Assembly: GCA_020283715.1 (NCBI GenBank)
Contig: JAIQCW010000312.1
Location: forward strand, 1 to 64,000
Direction: 5' to 3'
DNA from: Cytauxzoon felis
Lineage: Eukaryota; Apicomplexa; Aconoidasida; Piroplasmida; Theileriidae
DNA length: 64,000 bases
The position numbers and the translations under genes are program-made. This document shows positions 1-10,500 of this stretch, one piece after another; within the stretch, counting starts at the first letter, position 1; every line of letters begins with the position of its first letter. The notes beneath the pieces are model-generated. The model was not told where the DNA came from. It was given only the letters and a program-made list of their open reading frames with translations, and made no database searches.

Positions 1-973
1 GGGTATCAAGAGAAAATTGGTGGAGGCTAGGATTGAAGCTGAGAAAGAACTTGCAGCCTTTATTGAAGCATCATCAAGAATGAATAAGGAACTTCTTGTG
101 GAGGAGGAGGATCAAGAAGAAGAGGAAGAGGTGGAGGAGGTAGAACTATTATATAAGGATGTAGAAGTTGATCTATTATCCTTGGATAGTACAGATTATC
201 AAGTTGATATACACGAGGGAGAAACCACTCATACTACTATTCTCATATCTCCTAATCACGGTGTTAGAGTTATCTACGCTAATTCATTATTATGGAACTC
301 CAAGAATCCTCATCAATATTGTATGATGATTGATATCTTCAATAAAGATAGAGGAGATTTAATAACTCTCTCCATCATTGATAATAGAACATCTGAAATT
401 ATCCCAAGTTACTTTGGCTGTAACAGGTGTGGTAGATGTCATCATCTCAAGTATGAAGAATACAAGTCACTATGGAATAAACACAAATTCTCATTTGACT
501 CTGATCAAATCATTGAATATTCTGATGTTGAAGAACCTGAACCCGATCCATGGGAGATTGAACAGAAAAAAAGAGAGGAGGAGGAAAGAATAGCTTTAGA
601 AGAAGCCAAGAGGAAGGAGAAGGAGGAAAAGGAGGAGGCTGAGAGAAAGGCCAGGGAGAAGGAAGAGAATACAATAAGGAGTAAAATTGATGAGTTGAAA
701 GTTAAACTGGAGAAGATTGATAAAGCTTTAGAAGATTTAAATAAAAGAGCTATCGATGCGGCTAATGAGGCTGAAGAAGCTGTAGATGAATCAAAGAGGA
801 AGGAAGAATTGTATAAAGAGGCTACAGAGGTAATAAAGATTAAGATTGAGGCTGAGCAAATGGTCAAGAGAGAGGTTGAGGAGGTAATGATCAATGTTGA
901 AGAAGCAAAGTTAAAGTGTGAACATATATTAAAGCTACATGATACACATCATCACTCATCTTTAAGGGTATAG
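1..973 (+). CDS. FAINT-domain (DUF529) protein, 5' partial
   Basis: The reading frame is open to the left edge of the window, so the start and any signal peptide lie upstream. One FAINT domain is visible from about residue 50 to 170, with the typical run GETTHTTILISPNHGVRV, then a hydrophobic LLW and an NDRTSE-like stretch (IIDNRTSEII). An acidic E-rich linker precedes it. The C-terminal half is an uninterrupted K/E/R-rich region expected to form a coiled coil. FAINT proteins are a large Theileria family, mostly secreted into the host cell. The paralogue at 24617 shares the GETTHTTIL core. No repeat element interrupts this gene. Family assignment is firm; function is unknown. Confidence 0.8.
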   Translation, partial: GIKRKLVEARIEAEKELAAFIEASSRMNKELLVEEEDQEEEEEVEEVELLYKDVEVDLLSLDSTDYQVDIHEGETTHTTILISPNHGVRVIYANSLLWNSKNPHQYCMMIDIFNKDRGDLITLSIIDNRTSEIIPSYFGCNRCGRCHHLKYEEYKSLWNKHKFSFDSDQIIEYSDVEEPEPDPWEIEQKKREEEERIALEEAKRKEKEEKEEAERKAREKEENTIRSKIDELKVKLEKIDKALEDLNKRAIDAANEAEEAVDESKRKEELYKEATEVIKIKIEAEQMVKREVEEVMINVEEAKLKCEHILKLHDTHHHSSLRV

Positions 974-1180
974 TCCATTAGGCTGAATTTATAGCACTCA
1001 AGTTTTAAATGTTGAATCATTAGAGTATCTTGGATAAATATTTTTAAAATGTTTAATTTTGTGCCAAAAGTAGGCAATTATAATCGCAATTTGTATAATT
1101 TGTCACTTGTAACTTAATGTTAATGTTTTAATAACTCTATAATATATTAATAATTATCTTAAGCATATCCATAAAGATCT

Positions 1181-1475
1181 CCACTTGATGTCCAATCCTA
1201 CTCTCTTTGTCCTGCCGTCAGCTCTTCTATTTAGTTGTCCCTTCGCTTCCCTGAGATCAGCTACGGGTAGTCCACTTCCACTTGAGGTCTGTTCTTCCGG
1301 GTTGATAATATTTCGTTCCTCCGGGTATAAATCGCCACGATCTCTGGGAGTGGCTCTACTCTTTAGAGATAGGTAATTAAAAGAGGCACCACGGCGAGTG
1401 GAACAGTGGTTGTAACCTCAAGTGGAGAGCTGTTTGCAAGATGAAGAAAGGTTGATTGGACCTCAGCTTGTACAT
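1181..1475 (-). repeat. Hairpin-cassette element, intergenic
   Basis: It carries CCACTTGATGT at the left, an end cassette CCTGCCGTCAGCT, a GCT/AGC arm, two spacer units (GTTCTTCCGGGTT, GTTCCTCCGGGTA), and the reverse-complemented GCCAC/GTGGC arm. It ends in CACCACGGCGAGTGG and ACCTCAAGTGG. It is the main content of the gap between 974 and 1529; the rest is plain AT-rich DNA. Confidence 0.85.
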
Positions 1476-1529
1476 ACTTCAATTCGCTCGTCTAGGTTTG
1501 TGTAATGTATAGATGTAAAATATTAAAAT

Positions 1530-2936
1530 TTAGAGTTTGATTTGTTGTTGTAGTAGTATTTTGATATCTTGAAGGATATTGTTATTTTTATTGTTGAGTT
1601 CATTAATGCTTGATGTTCTTGGTGTATCGTGATGTGCTTTGATATGACAAACATTTATATGTTTGATTTGTGTTTCATTATTAAAATCTGATAGAAATTC
1701 ATTTAATGATTTCCAAAACTTAAATTTATCATACGAATTTAATTGTAAATTTGCGATGTTAAATATAAAATCTTTCATTAATGTCAATTTTTCTTCATCT
1801 TCACCCATACATATACATCTCTTAATCTCACATATTATATGAGAACAACATCTCAATAATACATACATATCATCATCCATCAATAAATCACCCATATACA
1901 TATAACCCGAAAGTCCTTCCAATTCCATTCCACCTGAGGTTACAGTCATACACTCCTTCCCACTAGGCGTGGAGGCTTCTACACCTGAGGTCGTCTTGCA
2001 GACAGCTTCTCCACTTGAGGTCCTGCCGTCAGCTTCTCTATTTAGTTGTCCCTTCGCTTCCCTTAGATCAGCTACGGGTTCCACTTGAGGTCCAGTACTA
2101 TTAATCATTCCACTTCCATCTACACCTCTACCTTCACCACGATCTCTGGGAGTGGCATTACTCTTTAGAGATAGGTAATTGGAAGAGCCTCCACGGCGAG
2201 TGGAAGAAGAGTTGGATTTGACCTCAGGTGGGGATGGAATAGAGGAGATATTATGTTTATTGTATGTTTGATTGATTGTTTTATTTGTATTGTATTGTAT
2301 GTTATTTAGTTTATTTTTTAATTTTTTGAGATTATTGATGGGTATGATATTGTATTTGAGATTAAGATAATTATAGATTGTGTCTAGAATAATATGACCA
2401 TATTTTGTATAATGATTGTTAATATAGACATTGATATTGAAGATATTAAGTGTAATTCTGAATATACAACTAGGGAATTTAATACATTTATTACAGATAT
2501 TATAGCATATTCGATGTAAATTAATATCACAATTAGTACCAATAAATTTTTTTTTACCTAAAATAGCTTTAGAATTTAAAATATTATTTGATAATTCATT
2601 AAAGATATTATATAAGAATTTAATTAATTTATTATTATTATTATAATTATTATATAATTTCTTATATGTATAATTAAATAATTGACAATATAATAATAAT
2701 ATACCTAAATCACATGATGATGCTATATAATATTTATTAATTATTTTAGTAAATTGATAAAAATAATTATTATTATATAATATATTATTATTATTTATTA
2801 TTAATTCATTACATAATTTCATTTCATTTATTATTATTATACCTAATAATTTTCTACATAATATTAATTCCATATTATCTATTAATTTATATAATATTGA
2901 TAATAATGGATGTGAATTTATTATATATCCCTCCAT
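1530..2936 (-). CDS. Unknown protein, Asn/Ile/Tyr-rich, with in-frame element
   Basis: This is a 468-residue frame that I do not recognise. Residues 1 to about 230 are asparagine, isoleucine and tyrosine rich, with several Cys near residues 145-165 (CDINLHRICYNICNKCIKFP), which could be a small metal-binding patch. Residues about 236-335 are the translation of a hairpin-cassette element ([18 protein letters not shown] ... [14 protein letters not shown]). The C-terminal part resumes host-like sequence with a Cys/His-containing stretch. The start overlaps the stop of the YqgF-like gene upstream by 16 bases in another frame, so it may be a separate gene or a further exon of that gene. I see no targeting signal. 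Confidence 0.5.
   Translation of the reverse strand: MEGYIINSHPLLSILYKLIDNMELILCRKLLGIIIINEMKLCNELIINNNNILYNNNYFYQFTKIINKYYIASSCDLGILLLYCQLFNYTYKKLYNNYNNNNKLIKFLYNIFNELSNNILNSKAILGKKKFIGTNCDINLHRICYNICNKCIKFPSCIFRITLNIFNINVYINNHYTKYGHIILDTIYNYLNLKYNIIPINNLKKLKNKLNNIQYNTNKTINQTYNKHNISSIPSPPEVKSNSSSTRRGGSSNYLSLKSNATPRDRGEGRGVDGSGMINSTGPQVEPVADLREAKGQLNREADGRTSSGEAVCKTTSGVEASTPSGKECMTVTSGGMELEGLSGYMYMGDLLMDDDMYVLLRCCSHIICEIKRCICMGEDEEKLTLMKDFIFNIANLQLNSYDKFKFWKSLNEFLSDFNNETQIKHINVCHIKAHHDTPRTSSINELNNKNNNILQDIKILLQQQIKL
1930..2231 (-). repeat. Hairpin-cassette element inside coding exon
   Basis: This copy has nested left ends: CCACCTGAGGT, then CCCACTAGGCGTGG, ACACCTGAGGTCG with CTTGCAGACAGCT, and CCACTTGAGGTCC with CCTGCCGTCAGCT. 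A GCT/AGC arm and the GCCAC/GTGGC arm follow, closing with ACCTCAGGTGG. It is open in the host frame. Confidence 0.85.
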
Positions 2937-4234
2937 TTATTATTTATATATTTACATAAATTCTTATATAATAATCTACAATTTGATTTTATATGTGATT
3001 TAAATATTATATTATCACTAGGTAATATCATAAATGAATTGTTTTTTTTTAATTCCATAAAATTCTTATATATATTTATACTTGCTAATATATCCTTACG
3101 ACCTATTATATCATCATCAACTTGATATGTACTATATTGTTCTGTTATACCCAATATTATAAATCTATTCATAAAATCACCATTCAATATTCTAAAATAT
3201 TCTACACAATTACCATTATATATACAACGATCCAATAATAATGTACATGATATACAATTATTTTTCAATTCACCCAATACTGTTTTACACAATATATTAT
3301 TATCACAATATATAGGTTCTATAAATGATGTCCTTTCGTTGTTCTTCCACTCGCCGTGGTGGCATTTTCTATTTAGTTGTCCCTCCGCTTCACGTAGATC
3401 AGCTACGGGTTCCACTTGAGGTCTATTTAGTATATCACGTTCTTCCGGGTTAACAAATTCTGTTGTTCCGGGTAGACTTTTATGTTCTTCGGGGTTGACA
3501 CCTTTTGTTCTTCCGGGTTGATTATCTTCGTTATTCCGGGTTAACAAATTTTGTTCTTCCGAGTTAACACTCTCTGTTCCTCCGGGTAGATTTACCTGTT
3601 CTTCCGGGTATTCACTGCCACGATCTCCGGGAGTGGCTATACTCTTTAGAGATAGCAAATTAGAAGAGCTGACGGCAGGACCAACCTCAGGTGTAGAATA
3701 GTTTGTATTGATATTATTGTATTGAAATAGGAATTTGGTGAGTCTGGTACTGAAATCGAGATTATAGAGTGTTTGGAAGAGTAATTTGGAGTTTGTAGGA
3801 TTATGATATGCTATTGGGAATCCTATAAGGATAATGAATGGTATATTATATTTATATAATTTATTATTAATGATAATGTTATAAATATTATTTATAGTAT
3901 TATTAACATTACCATTATTTATTAAATTATTTTGATATAAAATTTTATTTAAATAATTTAATGTTAATCCAATATAATTACTACCATAATCAATACTTAA
4001 TATACAATAATTATTTATATTTTTTATATCATCTATATTTAATGTATTAGGTAATTGTATTTTTATCCTCTTATTATCATATGTTTTATCATTCATCCAA
4101 TTTATATCCAAACATCTCTTTGATAATCTACCATAATTAAATATTAAATCATTACTTAATGATAAATCCACAGTCTTTATATTATAACCATTTACAATAT
4201 ATAACAAACCCAATATATAATATATATATAACAT
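2921..4234 (-). CDS. YqgF/RuvX-like RNase H-fold protein, probably organellar
   Basis: The 437-residue frame starts with a hydrophobic leader (MLYIYYILGLLYIVNG) that suits a signal peptide, and possibly plastid targeting. Residues 77-90 read CILSIDYGSNYIGL, the first strand and metal-binding Asp of the YqgF/RuvX nuclease fold. FIILIGFPIAYHNPTNSK at about 134 matches the second conserved strand (usually a GLP motif). VDDDIIGRKDILA near residue 375 resembles the third acidic motif. A hairpin-cassette element with long NPEEQ spacers is translated in frame at about residues 180-300, splitting the fold. RuvX-family proteins act in Holliday-junction or rRNA processing in bacteria and plastids. The family call is by motif only. 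Confidence 0.55.
   Translation of the reverse strand: MLYIYYILGLLYIVNGYNIKTVDLSLSNDLIFNYGRLSKRCLDINWMNDKTYDNKRIKIQLPNTLNIDDIKNINNYCILSIDYGSNYIGLTLNYLNKILYQNNLINNGNVNNTINNIYNIIINNKLYKYNIPFIILIGFPIAYHNPTNSKLLFQTLYNLDFSTRLTKFLFQYNNINTNYSTPEVGPAVSSSNLLSLKSIATPGDRGSEYPEEQVNLPGGTESVNSEEQNLLTRNNEDNQPGRTKGVNPEEHKSLPGTTEFVNPEERDILNRPQVEPVADLREAEGQLNRKCHHGEWKNNERTSFIEPIYCDNNILCKTVLGELKNNCISCTLLLDRCIYNGNCVEYFRILNGDFMNRFIILGITEQYSTYQVDDDIIGRKDILASINIYKNFMELKKNNSFMILPSDNIIFKSHIKSNCRLLYKNLCKYINNKWRDI
3347..3700 (-). repeat. Hairpin-cassette element inside coding exon, long spacer
   Basis: It has a CCACTCGCCGTGG end, a GCT/AGC arm, then seven or so spacer units of the GTTCTTCCGGGTTGA type in tandem, then the reverse GCCAC/GTGGC arm and GCTGACGGCAGG end. 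The frame of the YqgF-like gene stays open through all of it, including the expanded spacer. Confidence 0.85.
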
Positions 4235-4364
4235 GTGTATTCATCTAGATATATACACTCATTAAGATAGAGATAGATATCGACAGGTTCTAATACAAGT
4301 CCTAATATGTATTACAAAGAGATTCATAACTTGAGAACCTTCTTTGTCTTCTTCAACTCTCTTC

Positions 4365-4562
4365 CACTCAACGTTTCTTTCCACTCGCCGTGGTGGCTCT
4401 CCTTATTTACTTCCCCCTCAAGCTCCCGTAGATCAGCTGCGGGTAGTCACTTGAGGTCCAATCACTAACCTCTCACAGCCACGATCTCTGGGAGTGGCTT
4501 TACTCTTTAGAGATAGGTAATTGGAAGAGCTGTCTGCAAGACGACCTCGGGTGGAGAGCTCT
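4365..4562 (-). repeat. Hairpin-cassette element, intergenic
   Basis: A CCACTCGCCGTGG end and a GCT/AGC-type arm without spacer are followed by the reverse GCCAC/GTGGC arm, AGCTGTCTGCAAG and ACCTCGGGTGG. It fills most of the gap 4235-4625, upstream of two divergent gene ends. Confidence 0.8.
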
Positions 4563-4625
4563 ATGCAATACCAACGTAGAGGTAATATTCGATGAGTAAA
4601 TAGACAGAGTGTAAATGATCGTATA

Positions 4626-4865
4626 TCAAGAATAATTATCTTCTATTGAGATATTTGGTCGATTTGTTCTTAACTGTGTAGGTATGAATTTAATGGATTG
4701 TTTAAATTCATCAGGAATGACTGAAATTGAGGTGTTTTGATTATTTGAGTATAAAAAATTACCTTTTTTAAATTTATTTTCAATTTTATTTTTATTTAAA
4801 TCTTCTTTAATGAATTTAATTTCTTTAATTTTATCTTCAGTTAAATCTAATTTTCTTTTATTCAT
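4626..4865 (-). CDS. Small unknown protein (79 aa)
   Basis: A short lysine/asparagine-rich frame, starting MNKRKLDLTEDKIKEIKFI and ending with a more polar tail. The N-terminal third is a probable amphipathic helix. It is flanked by non-coding AT-rich DNA with its own start and stop, and its composition is less simple than the surrounding DNA, which favours a real small gene. No family recognised. It could also be an exon of an unannotated gene. Confidence 0.4.
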   Translation of the reverse strand: MNKRKLDLTEDKIKEIKFIKEDLNKNKIENKFKKGNFLYSNNQNTSISVIPDEFKQSIKFIPTQLRTNRPNISIEDNYS

Positions 4866-4958
4866 TTATTTATTTCATTTTATTCTTATACACATTTACC
4901 CATAATTATTATAACCCATACATTTACTTATAGTTAATAACATACATAATATTTGATA

Positions 4959-6071
4959 ATGGATGAATATTTAAAACCAGCTAATGAACGTGAATGGAGA
5001 ATATTTGAAAGACATTTTAGCCGTTGGTTATCTGATAATGCATATACATTAACATCTGAAGAAGGAAGACCATTTAAAAGGGCATCAATATTATGCCTAG
5101 GTGCTGGTATTACAACTACGATTTGTAGCAATTTATTATTAAATAAATTTAAAAATTTAAATAAAGTCACCAGAAGATTATTCTCAGCATTCACTGGATT
5201 ATATGCAACAGTATTCACCATTAATAGGCAACGAAGAGAAATCTACTCGAAGGTATACCAATAAACAATCTACATACAATTATATCAAGTTCAATCCATT
5301 CTCCTCTACCTGAGGTCGAATCTACCTCTTTTCCACTCCTACCTTTCGTCGTCTTGCAGACAGCTTTCTCTATTTACTTCCCCTTCCAGCTCCCGTAGAT
5401 CGCTTCCAGGTATTTCCACTTCCACCTGAGGTTACATCACTAACTGTCCGTTCTTCCGGGTTGACATTCTCTGTTCCTCCGGGTAGAATTCCTGTTCTTA
5501 GGGGTAGACAAACCGAGGATGATCCACGGGAATCCGAGGGGAGGTAAATAGAAAAGCTGACGGCAGGACTGACCTCAAGTGGAGAAGCTCCATGCAATGG
5601 AAAAGATGGACCTCAGGTGGTAAAGCTGAGGGCAGGACTGGGAACATGTGGAGAACAACATATCGATCATGATATTTTTTATTATTCTTTATGATTATTA
5701 ATATTTATAGTTGTTGACTACGGATGGTCCGGCTGGTAAGGCATCTAGGAGTATAATGAAATCTACTCGTGAATTATTGAATTCTGGTGAAAAAAGTACG
5801 AATTTATATTTACCGAATGTAAATATTTTGAATAATGTTTGTTGAAATTCAATTTATTATAGAAATTATAGGAATCCATTAACGAATTGGATAAGAATAA
5901 GGATGTTCAAAGGTAATTTTAATAAAACTTAATACTGAAAAATTTTTATAGTGAAAATCTATGGTCAAATGTCGGTATGAAATTAAAGAAATTATTTTTT
6001 ATATATTTTTTCATTTAATATATTTAGGAAATTTTAAAACTTGGGATGATATTAGGAATGATAATAAATAA
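4959..6071 (+). CDS. Unknown small membrane-associated protein, five exons
   Basis: I reconstruct exons 4959-5252, 5711-5818, 5872-5912, 5952-5974 and 6028-6071; all junctions are GT-AG and keep phase. The protein is about 170 residues. Residues 47-60 (SILCLGAGITTTIC) form a hydrophobic stretch that could be one membrane span, followed by a basic region (NRQRREIYSK) and a polar tail ending in KTWDDIRNDNK. The last three introns are about 40-55 nt, typical for this genome. The first intron is 458 nt because it carries a hairpin-cassette element. No family recognised; exon structure is better supported than function. Confidence 0.55.
5306..5655 (-). repeat. Hairpin-cassette element in intron 1 of the 4959 gene
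   Basis: It begins CTACCTGAGGTCG, has a CTTGCAGACAGCT end, an AGC/GCT arm (CCAGCTCCCGTAGATCGCTTCC), spacer units, a reverse GGAT/ATCC arm, and several end modules (GCTGACGGCAGG, CTCCATGCAATGGAA). It is antisense to the host gene and supplies nearly all of the extra intron length. Confidence 0.85.
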
Positions 6072-6134
6072 ATCGCATCTTGAATATTAATTATTATAAT
6101 ATAAAATTCTACACTATAAATTATAGGGTTTGCA

Positions 6135-7175
6135 CTACATTTTTATATTTTCCCCCATAAATAGATGATTGTATTTTGTTTTAAATTCATTATAATTGAA
6201 TTCGTATGATGTATGATTGAATTGATATACCCATTTGTACATATTGAAATCTGTATAGAATTTGATAGTATTTTCGAGTACATTTTGAGCATTATTTTTG
6301 GTTAAGTCCAGTGTATTAATTATATCACCCCTTAATAATATAAGATTTTTACTATATAAAAGTTCATCAAATATAGTCATAATAAAATATGGTTCAGAAT
6401 TTTCTAGACCCTTAGCCTTAAATGAATGCAAAGATGTACATAAAATACTCTTTGGTGGGGTATATTGTAATATTAAATTATAAAAAGCACCATATCCTTT
6501 ATCAATTGGTAATATAAATATTGGTGATTTCTTAAGATTTTCCATCAATAATTTAAATATATCACCAGAAATATCCATAGTAACAACATCATTTCTCCCT
6601 GAAAATTGCTCTTTCCACATCTCACGTATAATAAATGGATCCCTCTGCTGCAACAATTGAACCTTTGCAACCTCATTCAATACCTTCGGAACAGGATAAG
6701 TAAATGTAGAGTAATTAAATATACCACGAAATTGACCATATATACACATAGGTCTTACAAACGACATCATTCCATTCCACCTGAGGTCGTCTTGCAGACA
6801 GCTTCTTTTATTTATTTTCCCCTCCGCTTCCCTGAGATCAGCTATGGGTGTTCCACCTCCACTTGAGGTTATATCACTACATCTGCCACGATCTCTGGGA
6901 GTGGCTCTACTCTTTAGAGATAGGTAATTAGAAGAAGGCTCCACGCCTAGTGGAACAGTGGTTGTAACCTCAGGTGGAGAGCTGTCTGCAAAACCTCGAG
7001 TAGAATACATTGTGGGAGAATCTATGGTAGATGCGGCAGAATGCAAGATAGATGATATGAACTGCGATGGAAAACCTTTGGTACGACTGCGATAAACATG
7101 ATTATAGAATTTATGTACTATATTTCTATTTATTTTCCTTAGATTATGATCTAGAAAAGTGATAAATATTGTCAT
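6135..7175 (-). CDS. ATP11: ATP synthase F1 assembly factor 1 (ATP11/ATPAF1)
   Basis: The 346-residue protein chaperones assembly of the mitochondrial F1-ATPase by holding the beta subunit. ATP11 family features are visible in order: an entry motif YPVPKVLNEVAKVQLLQQRD, then IIREMWKEQF, the strand SPIFILPIDKGYGAF at about 225, and EPYFIMTIFDELLYSKNLILLRG-type sequence at about 275, followed by a final helix ending in FYTDFNMY. The basic N-terminus suits a mitochondrial transit peptide. A hairpin-cassette element is translated in frame at about residues 65-135, between the transit region and the conserved domain, where an insertion is likely tolerated. Length without the insert is near the usual 280-320. 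Confidence 0.75.
   Translation of the reverse strand: MTIFITFLDHNLRKINRNIVHKFYNHVYRSRTKGFPSQFISSILHSAASTIDSPTMYSTRGFADSSPPEVTTTVPLGVEPSSNYLSLKSRATPRDRGRCSDITSSGGGTPIADLREAEGKINKRSCLQDDLRWNGMMSFVRPMCIYGQFRGIFNYSTFTYPVPKVLNEVAKVQLLQQRDPFIIREMWKEQFSGRNDVVTMDISGDIFKLLMENLKKSPIFILPIDKGYGAFYNLILQYTPPKSILCTSLHSFKAKGLENSEPYFIMTIFDELLYSKNLILLRGDIINTLDLTKNNAQNVLENTIKFYTDFNMYKWVYQFNHTSYEFNYNEFKTKYNHLFMGENIKM
6777..7002 (-). repeat. Hairpin-cassette element inside ATP11 exon
   Basis: CCACCTGAGGTCG with the CTTGCAGACAGCT end, a GCT/AGC arm, no spacer units, the reverse GCCAC/GTGGC arm, then CCACGCCTAGTGG and ACCTCAGGTGG. It is open in the host frame as [18 protein letters not shown] ... [13 protein letters not shown]. 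Confidence 0.85.
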
Positions 7176-7188
7176 TTCTCCCGGAAAT

Positions 7189-7448
7189 TTAGTGATAATC
7201 TTGATATACTACTGTAGGTGGCCACGTGAATATTAAATCATTCACAACTTCTTCTACTGTTATATTCTTCTTTTCTAAATTCATGAACTTTACATAACGT
7301 TCAACATGATCGACATCCAATACAAATGTCTGTGCTATTTTATCGATGTGATTTATTGCCAACTCCTTTAATACGTCATCCAATAAATTCTGAAGAAATT
7401 AAAATTTATCAAAATTTGAAAATAATTTAATCAAATTACCTTGTTCAT
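7189..7448 (-). CDS. Small unknown acidic protein, two exons
   Basis: Exon 1 (7448-7440) encodes only Met-Asn-Lys. After a 50-nt GT-AG intron, exon 2 (7389-7189) continues in phase to give about 69 residues starting MNKNLLDDVLKELAINHIDK. It is rich in Asp, Glu and Val, with no hydrophobic leader. It ends 14 bases before the ATP11 start on the same strand. The tiny first exon is needed because exon 2 has no ATG at its start. No family recognised. Confidence 0.4.
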
Positions 7449-7584
7449 TTTCAAAATTTAATTCCTCAACTTTAATTTTAATCCAGGGTCTATGATCGTA
7501 TCAATAGTACCCACATCCATCAACCCATTTACTCATCCTTCTAATACACCTCTCAGTAATTATTATTAATTCAGCTTTAAATTA

Positions 7585-10500
7585 ATGTTACTTTACATTA
7601 AAAGATATTTCGGAAATGCAGTAAAGCTTAAAGACTTTGTAAAGGTACCAATCCATTACCAAAACAGTAAAGAACTTCTCAACACAATCATTACAGGTAT
7701 GTTTAACAAATAAGAGTAGTGTTATGAAGAAATTTAACGACTGAAATGTTGTCTGCTCAACCTGAGGTTAAAACTGCACGTTGTCTTGCAGACCGTTCTC
7801 CCTTTTATTTCTCCCCCAAACTCCCGGAGATCATGGGAATGATGGAAGATGATGCTAAGGATGTGTTGGATGTAACCTCAGGTGGTACCCGCAGCTGATC
7901 TCAGGGAAGCGAAGGGGGAGGTAAATGGAGAAGCTGACGGTAGGATTGTCTTCAGTTGTAAGGCGGGTTATAAATGGTCTCTATATTCCAGCTATATTCA
8001 CTGCAATTGCGGAAATTGAAGATGTAAGAAATAAACTAGCTAAAGGACATGATGAGAGTAATGCTACACAATCAGCATTTGCTAAGCTTAAACCTACTGG
8101 TGGTAATAGTGGATGGGCTGCAGGTACATGGGCGGATGCTGTTATAACTAATTGTAAGACGGTTGTCTACAATGTGAACCAGGTGAATTAAAAGTTGATA
8201 AACCTGGTATGGCGAAAGCTATCTATAATCGGGGTGCTAATACTTATAAAGGTACTGAAACGGATACTGTTGACAATGTTGAGATACGCATAGATAAAAC
8301 AAATGGATATTTATCCGGTACCATACAGGTTTATGATAGTAGTGGTCAACCCAATGATACTAAGAATAAAAATATTTCAGTTAGTGAAACACTGGATACT
8401 CCATTCCATTTAATAAGAATCTATACGCATTACTATTATAAATTCGTGTCAGGTGCTGATGCCCAATTCATAAAAATGAACAATAGTGGAATGTCATTTA
8501 AAAATAGAGGAAGCCCAATTACTGGTATAAATGTTAGTAATAATGTCAAATATGTCTACGTATATCATTTCGGTGGTATACCGATATTAGTTTGTGCGAT
8601 TGTAGAAGAGAGCAGTACAACAAAGTACAAATACTTTCGACCTGATGGTCCATATAAACATCCTTTTGAGAAAACTACATGGACTCCGATACCAAATGGT
8701 TCTGGAGCTGGTCAACTCGATGAGAATGAACACCCTAATGGTGCAAATAACAAGGGTAAACTACCTAATATATTAAGGGAACAATATGGAAATATAATTT
8801 TCTATTATGTTCTCTTCATCACTGTTATTAGACGAGGCTGACAATGGAACTGGACATAAACATACATTAGGGCCTGGAGGAACTGGTCCAGGGAATTATG
8901 GGAAATTAGTAAATGATGATGGAGATGACAATGGAGTTGAGAAGGCTAGAAGAATTTTAGAGGATGGAGAAACTACACTAAAAGTTACTTCTGCTTGGAA
9001 TAACGGTAGAGATGAATGGACACAAAATGCCACCCATAAAACTGGTATTAATGATAAACTTACTGATGTTACCAACGCATCCTCTACCGAAGCTCAAAAC
9101 AAAGTTAGCTTGGCTGAAACTGCTATTCAAGGAGCTATAGGTGGTCTTAAGACTACTTCCAGTACAGAAAAGGATGCAGCCAAAGCAATACTTGAGAATG
9201 CGATAAATAATATTGACGGTATAGGTACTCGTACATCTCCTGATAAAGCTTTTCCTCACAGCCCAAGGAATTGGAAGCCTAATAGCTCTTTTACCGAAGG
9301 TAATAGATGGCAGTGGCATTTAATTGGTTCGATTTCTGGTTTTCCACACATGATTTGTAAATCACCATTTTCATGGAATCCATAGGATTCGCAGGAGCAG
9401 GCGCGCAAATACAACACGATGCCGGTGAAGGTGAAGATAAACCATTTTTGAAGGAGGGTACTATTACTAAACAATCTGGCACAATAAATTTTAAAGATGG
9501 TGCATTCAATGATGATATGACTTAGCATTTCCTGTTCTTCCTGGTAGATATTAAACCGGGGATCATCTACGTGAATCCTAGGGGGAGGTAATTGGAAGAA
9601 GGCCACCATGGCGAGTGGAAGATATGATGGAGAGTATCAGCAGTATTTATCTTATTGATTTAACTAATGATATATGATCAATGTTTGAATATATTGAAAC
9701 CTACATATGCGGATTTTAATGTCTTGTCCATGTTCCACTCGTCAAATAAAACCAAGGCTGACAAATTGTTTAATAATACTAATAATAATGAACTTACTGC
9801 TAAAACTGGTGATGAAGATGCTCTTAATGCCAAGAAGGTAATTAGTTGGGGGAATGCTTGGACTATAACGGGGATCCTTAATCATGAAACCGCAGGTGTC
9901 GCAAAGAGACTTGGTGATTTTAAAGACCTTTGGAAGGAAAAAATTCCAGCAGCTAAACATGTTATGATCGCTAGTATTGTAACTTTAAGTACATTTGACT
10001 TTTTTTTAATTTCTATATTAATTTTCGGATTGATTACACTTGGGCTTTTAGACTTGTATCACTCGGAGGTCCTCAATAATATAAAGAATTGTGCCATTTA
10101 CTTCGCATTTGTCACAATTCTACCCATCTTTGCCGGCGTCCTAATCGCCAACCATAATGAAAAGGCGAATTTGAATATAAGTAAAATATATCTGAAGATT
10201 TCTGGAACTGGTAATGATGGTCAAACTTTAACTATTACTACTCCTAATGCAGTTACAGCGGCAGACGCTAATATGATTAAAATTGATAGAATTGTTAAAA
10301 GCGATGGCACAGACGATACGACTAAAGCGGATATTGCTAATGGTCTCAAGGTTGACGATATAGTTAGAAGTAATGGTGTGGCTGCCTTGGGAATTGGGTG
10401 TCTTTTGTTGGTTCTATTCTTCGTTCTGATATTTTCTATCGCACTTTATAAGATGACACCAGAATCTCTCACAGCTCCTCTCTTCCTATTTACTTTCATT

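Noticed and set aside
505..894. Serine-rich minus-strand frame opposite the first FAINT gene
   Set aside because: Shadow of the E/K-rich coding strand.
1181..1475. CRISPR array
   Set aside because: Repeats are dispersed, of mixed length and orientation, and not separated by unique spacers of constant length; the genome is eukaryotic.
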